Assembly: GCA_009760855.2 (NCBI GenBank)
Contig: WPIO01000066.1
Coordinates: forward strand, 704,501 to 768,500
Length of the DNA stretch: 64,000 nt
Origin: Cristatella mucedo
Taxonomy: Eukaryota; Bryozoa; Phylactolaemata; Cristatellidae
Direction of reading: 5' to 3'
How positions within the stretch are numbered: the stretch's first letter is position 1; each line of letters starts with the position of its first letter. The notes under the pieces were generated by a model. That model worked only from the letters and a program-made list of their open reading frames with translations. It ran no database searches and had not been told where the DNA came from. Both the position numbers and the translations under genes were made by a program. This document shows positions 20,280 to 31,780 of the stretch, piece after piece.

Positions 20280-20945
20280 TGACAGAACTTGTGTTCGGTC
20301 TCGGCTTGCTTTTTGTAATTCCCATTTGGCTATGTTACCAAAAAAAGCAACCAGGCCATTGCAGCTGGCTATGATCATATCTGCAAGGCTAACCTTCAAG
20401 TCCCAAAGGATAGACCACGTCTCTCATTTGCTAAAAAAGAGCTAGGATAGCTGCCGGTTGATCGCCGGATTTAATGAGCAGGTTTTAGGCTGCCCCACAA
20501 GGCCAGCCACGGCTTGGCTCCTCCGTACCTAGCCGAACTAATGCATCAGTTTCAGCCTCCTCGTGCCCTCAGTCCCTTGATGGACAATAAATTATCTGTT
20601 GCATTTCTCCGCTTAAACATCATTGGCGATAGACGCTTCTAGACTTTGTAACTCGCTTCCACGATTCTTATGCAAGATCAACTACTCTCCTGCTTCCGAC
20701 TATGGCTCATCTTTTCTAGCGGTCCTGAACTGCTGCTTCCATGCTAGTCACTATCTTAACTGCTCTCCTGACTCTGCTATGCTTCCCACTTTCTTTTTGA
20801 AGCGTGAGATGAACTTTGTTGGTTTACTGAATGCATACCGACAGCCGCTGATGCTGAGAGTTCACTATACAAAACTCTCCTGTGTAACAACATTGTCTTT
20901 ATGGCTTCGTGGAGTTACAGACGGAGATACGTTATATTATATTAT
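20280..20945 (+). mobile_element. LINE-B 3' fragment
   Basis: Starts at GTTCGGTCTCGGCTTG and runs through the RT C-terminus (LCNSLPRFLCKINYSPASDYGSS, CCFHASHYLNCSPDSAMLPTF) to GGAGTTACAGACGGAGATAC and a TATATTATATT tail near 20945. Stops and indels are present. It sits at the left junction of the triplicated unit. Confidence 0.85.
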
Positions 20946-22024
20946 AGTGGGAAGCATATATACGATGTCCATTTGAACAAATACTTGGTGATTGAACAGC
21001 ATTGCTCGTAGTGTGGCATTACGGCCTCAGTTCTATTACCAAATAATGAACTTAAAAATGCAAGTTCGGCCCGGCAAGATTCGAGCGCTCAGCCTTAGCC
21101 GTGAACAGCAAGCACCTTAGCTCCTAAACTCAAACGAATTAGCACGAGATGGAATGTAGTTACCATTGAACCTCTTGTATGCATAGTCTCTCTGTTTGAA
21201 CTTTGGATGTGCTCCACAATTGGTCAAGCAGCCTAGTTTTTTCCGACTATCTCCATGCACAGTCTAATCAACCAGAAACAAGCATGCATTTGCAAAAATT
21301 ATGCTAAAACTCTTTGTTCGCATATTTTCTAAGGCAAAATTTTGAAAAGAAGCGGCAGTAAAAATGAAAAACCGTCATGCACGCTATAAATCAAGTGAAT
21401 AGTCGTTTCATATCAGTTCCTACAATCAAAGGTTCATATAGAGGCTCAGTTCAAAATATGTTTCAGGCTAGCTGCCAGGGCTTCAGCTGTAGCACAAGCG
21501 ATGAATAACACTAATTAAAAGGGGGTAATGATCGCCTAGCACTTTAAGCTCAAAATATGAAGTACTTGCATGAACAATCGGTACGATACCTACCTGTTTC
21601 ATTATTTTAATCTCACACAATTAGGCTCTTGCTGGACGTATCAAAATATCTATCTGGCTCTGCTGGAAGTTCGTTTACAGCTCCAACAGTCAGTTCTTTA
21701 TTAGTACTTGACGCCGATTTTAGGCCACCTAATTATTGAAAACCACACCACCTTCCTGTAGCCCTTATAGCAAATTAACCGTAAATGCTAATTATATTGG
21801 TACTTACAAGGCTGATCTATCTTGAAACCATTTCAATAGGATGCCTCAATAGTGCAGTTTTAAATGGTAACAGCATGATTAGCAGTAATTTTTCTGACTT
21901 CATCGCCGCCACCGTTTTAAAATCATCATTTTTGATAGTAACCGCTATCTTATTTATCACACGGTTTTAAACACAAAACTGTGCTAATGAGAGGTTCTAA
22001 ATTTAATAGGATTACTACTACTTC

Positions 22025-22615
22025 AGCTGAGTTATCATCGTTAGCATCACAGTTGCAACATCACATCACTTGTTGCAGCCTACACTGGTTTCAATAAAGA
22101 AAAGCGTCGACTTTAAGGTCAAGATCACTCATTTTTCAGTCCTCCATTCTTTCTCTCTAGCCTACCTATCACATCTACTTTCCCAGGAGGCATGGCATCT
22201 TACCACCAATTTTTTAGAATCAGATAATTTACCCATACATCGTGCACATCTCAAATCCTTTGGAGATCGTGCCTTTTTAGTTCCTATGCTCCCAAAGCCT
22301 AGAACTCGCTCCCGACTTGCGTCACGACATCTCCTGACTTGACCACATTAAACAAGTAATTAAAAACGCACCTATTTAAAACTGCATTCAGTGGATCCCT
22401 GTGATTCGTCATTTGCTTGCTTATGCGTGCTGACACTGCATGCTTCCACTGACCATACTAGCATGCTGACACTGTGCATGTCGCCCATAACCTTGTTATT
22501 CTTGTTGTATATTCAGCATGCTGCAAATAACAATTTGATTGTGCTTCATTTGCAGCATTTGTAAAACGCCTCGAAAGAGATTGAGCTCTCCGAGGGCCCT
22601 AAACCCCACTAGCCT
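22025..22615 (+). mobile_element. LINE-A 3' fragment inside tandem unit 1
   Basis: Matches the thumb (CACAGTTGCAACATCACATCACT), the C-terminus (CATCTCAAATCCTTTGGAGATCGTGCCTTTTTAG, given as a region near 22246-22280), the 3'UTR and the hairpin near 22565-22605 (CCTCGAAAGAGATTGAGCTC). The tail is lost. Confidence 0.8.
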
Positions 22616-22689
22616 CTGAGGCCCTATACGTGGTTGTAGGGTCTACGAGACTAGTAGAATCCTTTGAATGGGAATCCTGTTAGGATGAG

Positions 22690-23232
22690 ATATCGTGGCC
22701 TCACTGAATGTAAACACTGAACTTGAATACAGACATGGAATTGAAAGAGAAGGGCTCCATGGTAATATATTGAGGGACACGAGTCAAGAAATGGTGATTA
22801 AACCTCTGGAGCTCTCTACTCTCTGACCTTTTAGATATCAGTGGCACAGAAGCAAGAGAAACAATCAGCTAGATTCCTCAATGGTCACAAGGTAAGAAGC
22901 TAGTGTGGGAGAGGTTAAGATGATAATCGACGGTAGATCAAATTAATTTTGAAGCCTGCATATGTGGTTCAACAGATTTTCTTAAAGCTAGACTTAGCTT
23001 TCTCTAGGATGCATTTTTATGATCTACGATAGTCCTTAGACCTCTGTCCACAATCAGTGAGCTCTTATATTTTCCATGCTGTCTCAAAAACTTAAGCTTA
23101 GTTTAGCTAGCTAGTTTATTCTCCGTGTCAAAGCATATAGTTCGTCAGCGCGAGGACAGACTGTGAATTAACCCAGAGCAAGAACTCGTCAAGCATGTCA
23201 GCTAGAGTCGGGTTGAAGCATTATAACTGTTA

Positions 23233-23271
<39 letters not shown>

Positions 23272-24300
23272 CACTTGGTAAATCACCCTCAGGTAAATCA
23301 CATCTCTTTCTAGGAACTTTACAATTGCTTCAAAGGAAAACGTCGAAAGGCGGACTGAGTAGCTGAGGCCAAGAAGATATTCTGTAGAGTGGATAGTATC
23401 GATACCACCAATCGCAGAGGTTTTGTGATTCACAGATTACCTTTGATGTGGAGGAGGGCACATCGTGTATACTGACTGAGATGGACGTGTGGTTGGATAT
23501 GTGAAATTTTATTTTTGCTGAAGCTGGCATTCGCTTTTACCAAAATATGTGGCCGAATGTGTGAGCCTTGAAGTGAGTAAAGTGACAAACATGTGCCGCA
23601 AGAGAGAACGAGTCATTCAGCAACAAAGCTTAGCTAAAGACAACAGACAATTTATCAATACAAAATATAAAATCACACATAACGTGGATAGATTGATTTA
23701 TTAGTGAAAACTCACAATGATTTTAGAATAATCTGTGATAAATTAGGACTTTATACCTTTGGGCGATAGAACTTTTGTCAGCCAACTAAAAGATTGACTT
23801 GCAACCCAAGATTAGTGAGACCTTTTCAAGAGAACTGCAAACGTTTTTTTTTAAATTGAGGGAGGAGTGAGTGAATATAGCCACATCCGCCAGTTTTTAT
23901 TGAAGAAGGGGTGAAAACAAAGCTTGCAGCTGTTTTACCGGTTATGGTCGAGTGGTCACTCTATTTTGGAAAGTTCCTGGTCTAGTCGAATATATCAAAA
24001 AATGGCAAAGCCATTTGAAGTAACTACGGCACGTATTGTAGAGGAGGGTTCATGCAGTTTAGTAAGCACTGGAAGGCATGCATTACGCAGGGCTGCAAAG
24101 GTTATAGTGGGCCTGACGACTACTCAATTAGAGGGATTAACTACAGCAATTGTAGAAAGTCTTGCAGGGCGGCAAGAGGCAACTGTGAGAATAGCAACCG
24201 TTCTATCTGCTCCCACCCGAGCAGGTTCAGACTGCTACGGCAGCCATGGCTAGACAGCATTTCGTTAGTAATCAATCCACGGACCATACAAATAGCAACT
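22690..24300 (-). mobile_element. LINE-A endonuclease and RT N-terminal part, antisense, in unit 1
   Basis: Read on the minus strand it matches 61600-63000 in order: GTTAATCCCTCTAATTGAG near 24140, the YRPPG region near 23780, TTATCC.ACCACACGTCCATC near 23490, TGTGCCCTCCTCCACATC near 23455, CTAGCTGACATGCTTGACGAG near 23200, then the linker near 22850. It is interrupted by a small LINE-A 3' end at 23233-23345. The 109-codon plus frame at 23924-24253 is only the antisense of this element. Confidence 0.8.
23233..23345 (-). mobile_element. LINE-A 3'-end-only copy nested in LINE-A
   Basis: (AAT)n at 23233-23268 is the tail read in reverse. It is followed by GCACTTGGTAAATCACCCTC and CTCTTTCTAGGAACTTTAC. 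The same insert sits at the same place in unit 2 (27890-27995), so it predates the duplication. Confidence 0.8.
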
Positions 24301-24575
24301 TGATCTAGAAATGCATACAAATAACAAGCGGTGAGATTGAAATCAAGCGAATTCCAGGCTTAGCCAAAAGTCTTGCGAATGCAGTTCCCATGATGATAAC
24401 CACGAGGAACTTTCTAAAGTTTCTCGTTGAGATCCAGAAGCTTCTGCAACTTGTAACGTTCCTCACGCTTATGTTCCTATTCTTGTGACAGCAGTTGACA
24501 TTTCTGTTGCTGCCTTCGGATACTTTCTTTATTCTCTTGGCTTTGGTTATCTAGTTGCTCTTTGAAGCGGAAACG
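24300..24575 (-). other. Degraded coiled-coil-type open region upstream of LINE-A endonuclease
   Basis: The minus strand, from about 24560 down, reads KEQLDNQSQENKESIRRQQQ and on to QLLSQE, a stop, then HKREERYKLQKLLDLNEKL. The equivalent place in unit 2 (about 29000-29205) reads KKKNKELMRKQQKNHQ and LAELRMLQMRL, with different stops. K/E/Q/L-rich composition in both copies suggests a coiled-coil ORF, possibly a LINE-A ORF1 or a host exon. Confidence 0.35.
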
Positions 24576-24597
24576 TTAAACAATGAATATAAATGTA

Positions 24598-24626
<29 letters not shown>
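24598..24626. repeat. (TA)n microsatellite
   Basis: Uninterrupted TA dinucleotides. Confidence 0.95.
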
Positions 24627-24629
<3 letters not shown>

Positions 24630-25064
24630 GTTAGCAAATATTGTTCAATCTATCAATTTTAATAAAGACAGCAGGTTGCTTTAAAATAAACCTCAGAATT
24701 AAGTACAGAGTGCACAATTAAAAAGTATCTTTACTAAATTCATATATAAGGCTATGTCAAAACTTGATGTTGGTTCATGGTGTCGTGGCGTTATCGGCCT
24801 GGGGTATCGAGTCAACATTATCAAATAGTGCCACACAAGCAGTAGGCAGTAAGAACAGAAGTCAATACACATCCGAAAAACAAATAACCGTAACTTTATC
24901 CTCTTATTGTAACTTTAAGTATTATCAAATGTAACTGCAGTGAATCCACTATGGATGCGATCCCTGCAAGAGTTAACATATGGTTCGCTAAGGAAGTCAC
25001 CAAGCCAATAGAACTTGCTAAGGGTAAGTTTGCAACAACTTCGGACACAAACTAACATGCATAA

Positions 25065-25205
25065 ATAATATATATATATATATATAATAATATAAAATAT
25101 ATATAAAATATATAAAATATGTAAAATATATACAATATAATATATATATAAAATATAATAATATATATAATATATAATATATATAAAAATAATATAATAT
25201 AAGGA
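25065..25205. repeat. AT-rich TATAAAATA-type low-complexity tract
   Basis: Variable TATA/ATAAAATATA units. Absent at the matching place in unit 2 (near 29665), so it expanded in unit 1 only. The Tyr/Ile-rich minus frames across it are artefacts. Confidence 0.9.
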
Positions 25206-25284
25206 GTTATACTTACAAGAATAATCAGCATATTTTGTCGGCAATAAGCAAACAAATTTTCCTTGTCGCATTCTTAACAAATTG

Positions 25285-25440
25285 ATTCCGCTGAACTGGT
25301 TTGGTCTACTGGTTAAGATGTGTGGCCCGAGCAAGGTCTGGCCAAGGTATCAGGCTCGAGACCCTTGACGTAAGTGAAGTGCCTGAATGGAGATTGGGTT
25401 CTCTTACAGTGCTATACAATGGAACTATATTTTTTTTCTT
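25285..25440 (+). mobile_element. SINE-2 copy in unit 1
   Basis: A-box region TTGGTCTACTGGTTAAGATG; B box GGCTCGAGACC near 25356-25366; LINE-A-like tail hairpin GTGCCTGAATGGAGATT.GGTTCTCTTACAGTGCTATAC. Orthologous in position to 29745-29900, so inserted before the duplication. Confidence 0.85.
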
Positions 25441-25570
25441 TCTTTCTAGTGTTTAGTCAGACGTTTCTGATTAGCATGCACACCTACCACAAGCATTCGA
25501 AAATGCATGTGGTTTAATTCCATCTAAGCGTACTTAAGAATTACCGGTGTTGAGAACTGGTCGATTCCAC

Positions 25571-25609
25571 AGGGGGGGGGGTGGGTGGGGTGGAAGGGTT
25601 TGCGACAAT
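25571..25609 (+). repeat. G-run, possible G-quadruplex
   Basis: Ten consecutive Gs, then TGGG, TGGGG, TGG and AAGGG within under 40 bases. The matching site in unit 2 (near 30031) has only CGGGGCGCAAGGG, so this is a copy-specific expansion. Confidence 0.7.
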
Positions 25610-26021
25610 CCAACTTCAGAATAATGGCAATAATCGTAAAAAAGCAATACATTGTTGATTCAGCAACCTGAGAGTACGAGATAACTTTCTAAGGCATGAA
25701 CTGCATGTGCTTGATGTGGTAATTTCTTATGGTAATAGTCGTTCAGCTAAATATTGAGCCTTTTGAGGTTTCCGATCCTGTTTTCCAGTTTCTTTTCAAC
25801 GAAAAAATATTCAAATCAAGATAAAGTCATAAAAATCTTGACGTTAAATAGGTGAAAAGGTCCAAGGAATAAAGCAGCTCATTTTCTTATTTAACCTATA
25901 TACAGTTTTCAGGAGGCTGCAACTATACAATATTTGCTTAGGCACTTCCCATTACATTTTAACTTGTCAATGATCTGAATATACTCAATCCACTATTTTT
26001 GTAACTACATTTAAATAAATG

Positions 26022-26024
<3 letters not shown>

Positions 26025-26076
<52 letters not shown>
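26025..26076. repeat. (AT)n microsatellite
   Basis: About 25 AT dinucleotides followed by a short GTGTGTGT run. Confidence 0.95.
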
Positions 26077-26077
<1 letters not shown>

Positions 26078-26612
26078 TGTGTGTGTGTATCTATCTGATA
26101 AACTTCATACAACTAGCAACATCAATAAATGAACAGGCATAAACTGAAAGTGATCTTAAAGAGTGTCCTAAAAGAAGCTCTTTAGAACAAATATTAGGTG
26201 ATTGAACAGCCTCGTTTGCATAGTGGAATACCGGCTTCAATGCTACTACAAATTCCTGAACTTACAAAACATGCACGGCTATTACAAGATTAAAATACTC
26301 GACCTCAGCGATGAATAACAAGCACCTTACCTCCTAAACTCAAATGAGATAACATGAGATGGAATGTAGCAACCCCTTGAACTTCTTGTAGTCACAGTCT
26401 CTCTGTTTGTGCTTTGGACGTGCTCTATGATTAGTCAAGCAGCCTAGTTTTTCAACTATCTCCGTGCACAGTCTAATCCATCAAAAATAGACACACATTT
26501 TTTGGAAGTCATCCTAAAATTCGTCGTTCGCATATTTTCTAAGCAAAAATTATGCAAATAAGTGGTAATAAAAATTGAAAACTATCATGCATGCATAATA
26601 AAGAAAGAGAGA

Positions 26613-26785
26613 AATGCTAGCTGATTTAGCAGCTTCTTTTTGTATAGTGACAGAAGAGCCTTCGCTGCTATAACCACCGCTTGCAGTAGCGATAAAGGAT
26701 TGCCCACTATAGGATTTGAACCCACGGCCTCGGGGTCGAGGTCATGAAAAGCAACCACCTTAACTAATGAACCATTAGGGCTCTT
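26613..26785 (-). mobile_element. SINE-1 inserted in unit 2 only
   Basis: B box GGTTCAAATCC (complement of 26712-26722). Flanks are ATAATAAA on the left and AAAATAAA on the right, a likely imperfect target duplication. Copies 1 (near 21385-21400) and 3 (near 30975) show the site without the insert. Confidence 0.87.
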
Positions 26786-26889
26786 CAAAATAAAGTGACC
26801 AATCGTTTTATATCAGTTCGTAAAGCTAAATGCTCTTACGGACTATCAACTCACAATATGTTTAGGCAAGCTGCAGGTGCTGAAGCTGT

Positions 26890-27265
26890 AGCTAAGCCTG
26901 TCTAGTTCCCAACGAGGCATGGCATCCTCCAACAAATTCTTCGGAATTTAATAGTTTACCCATATCTCATACACATCTCAAATCCTTTGGAGATTGTGCC
27001 TTTTACTTCTTAAGCTCCGAAAGCCTAGAGCTCACTCCCAACCTGCGTCACGACATCTCCTGAATTGACCACATTGAAAGAAAAATTAAAAACCCACCTA
27101 TTTAAGACAGCATATGGCGGATCCCTGTGCATGTCACCCCTCACCTTGTTATTCTTGTCGTGTATTCAGCTTGCTACGAGTATCTACTTGATCGCGCTTC
27201 GTTTTCCAGAATTTGTAAAAGTCCTCGAAAGAGATTGAGCTCTCCGAGGGCGTTATACCCTACTT
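26890..27265 (+). mobile_element. LINE-A 3' fragment in unit 2
   Basis: Equivalent of 22160-22615, ending at the hairpin CCTCGAAAGAGATTGAGCTC. Confidence 0.78.
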
Positions 27266-27339
27266 GTCTCTGCGACCCGATACCTGGTTATAGGTTCTAC
27301 GAGACTAGTTTTATCGTGTGAATGGGGGATGCATGTTAG

Positions 27340-28885
27340 GACGAGAGATCTTGGCCTCACTGAATGTAACCATTGTACTTGAACACAGACATGGAACTGA
27401 GAGAGCAGAGCTTTATAATACCGATTGAGGGACACGAGCCAAGAAATTATGCTGCCACCTCTGGGGTTCCCTACTCTCTGACCTTTTCTATATCAGTGGC
27501 ACAGAAGCAAGAGAAGCAATCAGCTGGTTTCCTAAATGAAAAAGGTAAGGAGCTAGTGTGGGATTGGTTAAGACGATAATTGACGGTAGACCTAAGCAAT
27601 TTTGGAACCTGCATACGTGATTCAACAGGTTTACTTGAAGCTAGACTTAGCCTTATCTAGGATAGATTTTCATCAGCTACGGCAGTCCTCAGATGCCTGT
27701 CAGTAATCATTAAGTACTGACATTATCTACGCTGTCTCAAAATCTTCAGCTTAGTTAACCTAGATAGTTTGTCATCCGTGTCAAACCGTATAGTTCGTCA
27801 GCATGAGGATGGACAGGGAACTTCCTCAGAGCGAGAGTTTGTCAAGCATTTCAGCTAGAGTTCTGTTGTAGTATTGCACCAGTTATGAATTGTAATAATA
27901 ATTACACTGCACTCGGTAAAAATCATTGAGAGAACTACAGCTTTTTCTAGGCACTTTACAGTTGCTGCAAAGAAAGAGGTTGAACTGTGAATTCAGTAGC
28001 TGGGGCGAAGAATATATTCTTTAAAGGGGATAGCATCGATGCCACCAGTCGCTGGGTTTTGCGATTCACGGATGACCTTTGATGTGAAGGACTGCACATC
28101 GTGTAAACTGACTCAGATCAATGTGTGGTCAGATAGGCTGAATTTTATTATTACTAAAGTTATAATTCTGTTTAAAAGAAATATGTGGCCAAATATGTGA
28201 GCCTTGAAGTGATTAAATGGGCGGCAAGACAGAAGGAGTCATTCACTAGAAAAGCGTCGCTGAAGGCATCAAATAATATATCAAGGTCGAATTGAAAATC
28301 CCACAAAACGTTGACGGATCAATTTATTAGTGAAGACTCACAATTATATTAGAATAATCTGGAATAAATTAGGACTTTCAAGCTACGGGCGATAGAATTT
28401 GTGTTCGCTCACTAAAAGATTGACTTGCAGCGAAAGCTTCTCAAGACTTTTTTGAGGGAACTGCAAGCGTTTTGATATTGACGGAGAAGCGACTGAATAT
28501 GGAAACATTCGCCAGTTTTGATTGAAGCAGGGTGAAAAACAAAAAAAGTCAGCAGCTGTTTTACCATTTATGGTTGAGCGGGTCATCGATTTCTGAAAGT
28601 TCTCGGTCAGGTCACAGATATCAGAAAATGGCAAAGCCGTTTGAAGTAATTCTGGCAGGTATTTCAGGGAGCTCATGCAATTTAGCAAGAACCGGAAGGC
28701 ATGCATTAAGCAGTGTTGCAATGGTTATAGCAAGCCTGATGAATACTAAGTTAGAGAGACTAACTGCAGCACTTGTATAGAACATTGCAGGGCGGCAAGA
28801 GGAAGTGCTGGGAATAGCAAACGTTGTTTCTGCTACCCGCCGAGCAGGTCTTGACTGCTACGGCAGCCATGGCTATGCAGATTTT
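27340..28885 (-). mobile_element. LINE-A endonuclease and RT N-terminal part, antisense, in unit 2
   Basis: Equivalent of 22690-24300; includes GGCACAGAAGCAAGAGAAGC near 27498, the antisense of the FSRFFVQKID linker region. Interrupted at 27890-27995 by the same nested 3' end as in unit 1. Confidence 0.78.
27890..27995 (-). mobile_element. LINE-A 3'-end-only copy nested in LINE-A, unit 2
   Basis: AATAATAATT tail remnant, then GCACTCGGTAAA and TTTTCTAGGCACTTTACAG. Orthologous to 23233-23345. Confidence 0.75.
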
Positions 28886-29744
28886 TGTTAATAATCAATT
28901 CATGGACCATGCAAATCGCAGCTTGATCTAGAAATGCATACAAAGACAGGCGGTGAGATTGAAGTCAATCAGATTCCAGGCTCAGCCAAAATTCTTAGGA
29001 ATGCAGCTCACATCATGTTAACCTTGAGGAACTTTCAAAAGTTACTCGCATTTATGCAGACGCATCTGCAACATCCGAAGCTCCGCAAGATTGTGCTTAA
29101 ACTGTTGTGGCTTTCATTGATGGTTCTTTTGCTGCTTCCTCATAAGTTCTTTGTTCTTTTTTTTGCACATTCAGTTCCTCTTAGGATCAGAAACATTACA
29201 AGCGAATAAAATGTTGCTTAAAATGTCAGTATTAGAGCATAATGTTCTCAGAATCAATCCCAATAAAGACAATAGGTTCCTTTACACTAATCTCAGCATT
29301 TTTCAAAGACTGCACAATTAAAAAATATCTTTACTGAATTCCAATTATAAGGCAAAGTTCAAAACTTTAAACTGGTTAATGGTAACGCTGTGTTATTGGC
29401 CTCTTCATCAAATCTAAATAAATAAATATTGTTACACAAGCAGTAAGCAATAAGAGCAGAACTCAATATACTTTCACAAAGCAACTAAACGTAACTGCAT
29501 CCTCATATTGTAAATTTAAGTTTTAAAAATTTATTTGCAGTGAATCCAGTGTTAATACGATCTCTTCGAGAGTTAACTCTTGCGAGGCCAAGGAAGTCGC
29601 CAAGCCAATAGAATTTGCTTTAATTGAGTTTTCAACAACTTCGGACACAAATTAACATGCACTGTAAAAAATCATACTTACAAGAATAAGCAGCATATTT
29701 TTCAGCAATAGCCAACAGAAATTTGTGTTTTATTTTTTTTTAAA

Positions 29745-29900
29745 TTCCGCCGAGCTAGTTTGATCCACCATTTAAGATGTTCGCCCCGACCAAGGTCTGG
29801 CCGAGTTCGTAGGTACAAGCCACTTGGCATAAGTGAAGCGCCTGAATAGAGATTACCTTCTCTTATGGTGCCTTACAAATTAGCTATAACTTATTTTATT
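29745..29900 (+). mobile_element. SINE-2 copy in unit 2
   Basis: Body CCGAGCTAGTTTGATCCACC, GACCAAGGTCTGGCCGAG; tail AGCGCCTGAATAGAGATT, TTCTCTTATGGTGCCTTAC. Pol III boxes are more decayed than at 25285. Confidence 0.8.
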
Positions 29901-30560
29901 AATTTATAGTATTATGCCACACGTATTTAGTTAGCATGCAGTCTTACCACAAGCTATTAAAACTGCATGTGGTTTAATTCCCGCTATGCCTACCTAAGAA
30001 TTATTGGTGTTGAGACACTGCTAGACTCCACGGGGCGCAAGGGTTACTGGTATTCTAACTGGAAAATAATAGCAATCAGAGTAAAGCCAGTAGTAAATTG
30101 TTCATACAGAATCCTGAGAGAATGAGATAACTTTTTAGGGCCTGAACTACATGTCTAGGTGTTGTAGCTGCATTCGCTACTTATCTTTCTGCTAAATCTT
30201 GAGCTCTTTATTGTTCCTTTTTTGGTTTTCTAGTTTCTTTTCAACGAAAAAATATTCAACCTATGATGAAGTTATGAAAATCCTGAAGCTTAACAGATAA
30301 AACGGTTCAAGAAATAAAGCAGGCTACGTTCTTATTTAAAATATATATATATATATGCGGTTTCTAGAAGGCTGCAATTAAAAGATATTTGCTTAGGTAC
30401 CTGGCAGTAGCTTTTAGCTTGTCAATGAACTCAATATATTCAATGGAATATTTTTGTAATTACATGTATATATGTAGCTATATAACATAGGTTCACAAAA
30501 CTCGCTACACAAAAGATGCCAGGATTAAACTGAGTACGATCTTAGAGAATTTCCTAAGAG

Positions 30561-31780
30561 AAGTCGATTAGATAAAATATTGGGCGATCGATCATCCTTT
30601 GCATGGTGGAACAACGGCCCCAATGCTATTACCAATTTCTGAGCTTAAAAATACATGCTTGGCTATTTTGAGATTTGAATACTAGACCTCAGCCATGAAT
30701 AGCTAGCATCTTAGCTCGTAAACTGAAATGAATTACCATGCGATGGAATGTAGCTAACCTTGAATTCTTTACATGCTTAGTCTCTCTGTTTGTGCTTTGG
30801 ACGTGCTCTAAGATTGGTCAAGCAGCCTAATTTTAGTCGAATATCTCCATGCGCAGTCTGATCTATCAGAAAAAAACATGCATTTACAAAAAGTATGCTA
30901 GAACTCTTTGTTCGCATATTTTCTAAGTCAAAATGATGCAAAGAAGCGGTGGTAAAAATTCAAAACTTTGATGCACGCTTTACATGAAGTGACCAATCTT
31001 TCATATCAGTTCGAAAGTTCAAAGGTTCTTGTGGACTATCAATTCAAAATATGTCCAGGCTAGCTGCCAGTGCTTTAGCTGTGGCCTAAACGTTTAAATG
31101 CACGAAGGGAGATCGGATAATGGTTACTTAAGCACTTTAAGCTTACAACATGAAGTGCTTGCATAAACAATCGACGCAATAAGTGTCTGCTTAATCATTT
31201 TAATCCCACATAAGTGAGCACTTGAATTACAAATTCATACAATATCTATCATCCTCAGCTGGCTTCGTTATCTGCTCAGATAATCAGTTCTTCGTTAGTA
31301 CTTCAAGTCGACTTTTAGGACACGTCTAGTCATTGAAAACTACATCATCTTTCCGTAGCCTTAATGTTTAATGAGCAATGCATAAAAATTATTGTGGTAG
31401 TTATCTAGCTGATTCATCTTTAAGAGCATTTCAATAAGATGCCTTCCTGGGTCAGCTGTGTATGGTACTGTCATGATTATCAATAATTCTCCTGCTGTCA
31501 TCGCCGTAACCGTTTTTAAAAGACCCATTATTCATGTCAGTCGCTTTTATGTTTAACGCACGGATTCAAGCATAAAACCATGCTTATGGGTGGGTTCTAA
31601 ATTTAATATTAATTATTACTACTTCAGTTGCGCTTGTCCTCGTGAGCCTCACAGTTGCCGCGTCACACCATTCGTCACCGACTGCACTGGCTTACAGTCA
31701 AGAAAGACGTCGACATCAAAGTTTTGTCACTCACCTTGCAGCCCCTTCATTCTTTGGCTCCAGCCGACCTATCCCACGTT
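30561..31780. repeat. Diverged tandem unit, copy 3 of 3, truncated
   Basis: Colinear with about 20965-22180 (GGCGATCGATCATCC, TCTCTCTGTTTGTGC, TTCTAAATTTAATATTAA, then the LINE-A thumb piece 31640-31780). It breaks off inside LINE-A and continues as a different part of LINE-A. Confidence 0.83.

Larger units (their letters stand above)
20950..26165. repeat. Diverged tandem unit, copy 1 of 3
   Basis: Landmarks shared in order with copy 2 (26166-30560): GGTGATTGAACAGC, the TAGTCTCTCTGTTTG block, TCAAGCAGCCTAGTTTTT, the CTCTCCGAGGGC hairpin, GGCCTCACTGAATGTAA, TTGGCCTTGAAGTGA-type sequence, the coiled-coil patch, CGGACACAAACTAACATGC, SINE-2, the (AT)n block, and GAAGCTCTTTAGAACAAATATT. It is built of a unique-looking 1-kb left part, an inverted pair of LINE-A pieces and an AT-rich right part. 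Confidence 0.85.
26166..30560. repeat. Diverged tandem unit, copy 2 of 3
   Basis: Colinear with 20950-26165 but shorter. About 0.65 kb corresponding to 21500-22150 is missing, the AT-rich tract is missing, and a SINE-1 (26613-26785) is extra. Ends with CCTAAGAGAAGTCGATTAGATAAAATATT, matching the end of copy 1. Confidence 0.85.

Noticed and set aside
23924-24253. Open plus frames with MAKPFEV conserved between 23924-24253 and 28532-28780, looking like a two-copy gene family
   Set aside because: They are the antisense of the LINE-A endonuclease N-terminal region; conservation comes from the duplicated LINE-A, not from a protein on this strand.
24915-25334. 139-codon Tyr/Ile-rich minus frame resembling a membrane protein
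   Set aside because: Produced by the TATA/ATAAAATA low-complexity tract, which is absent in the paralogous unit.
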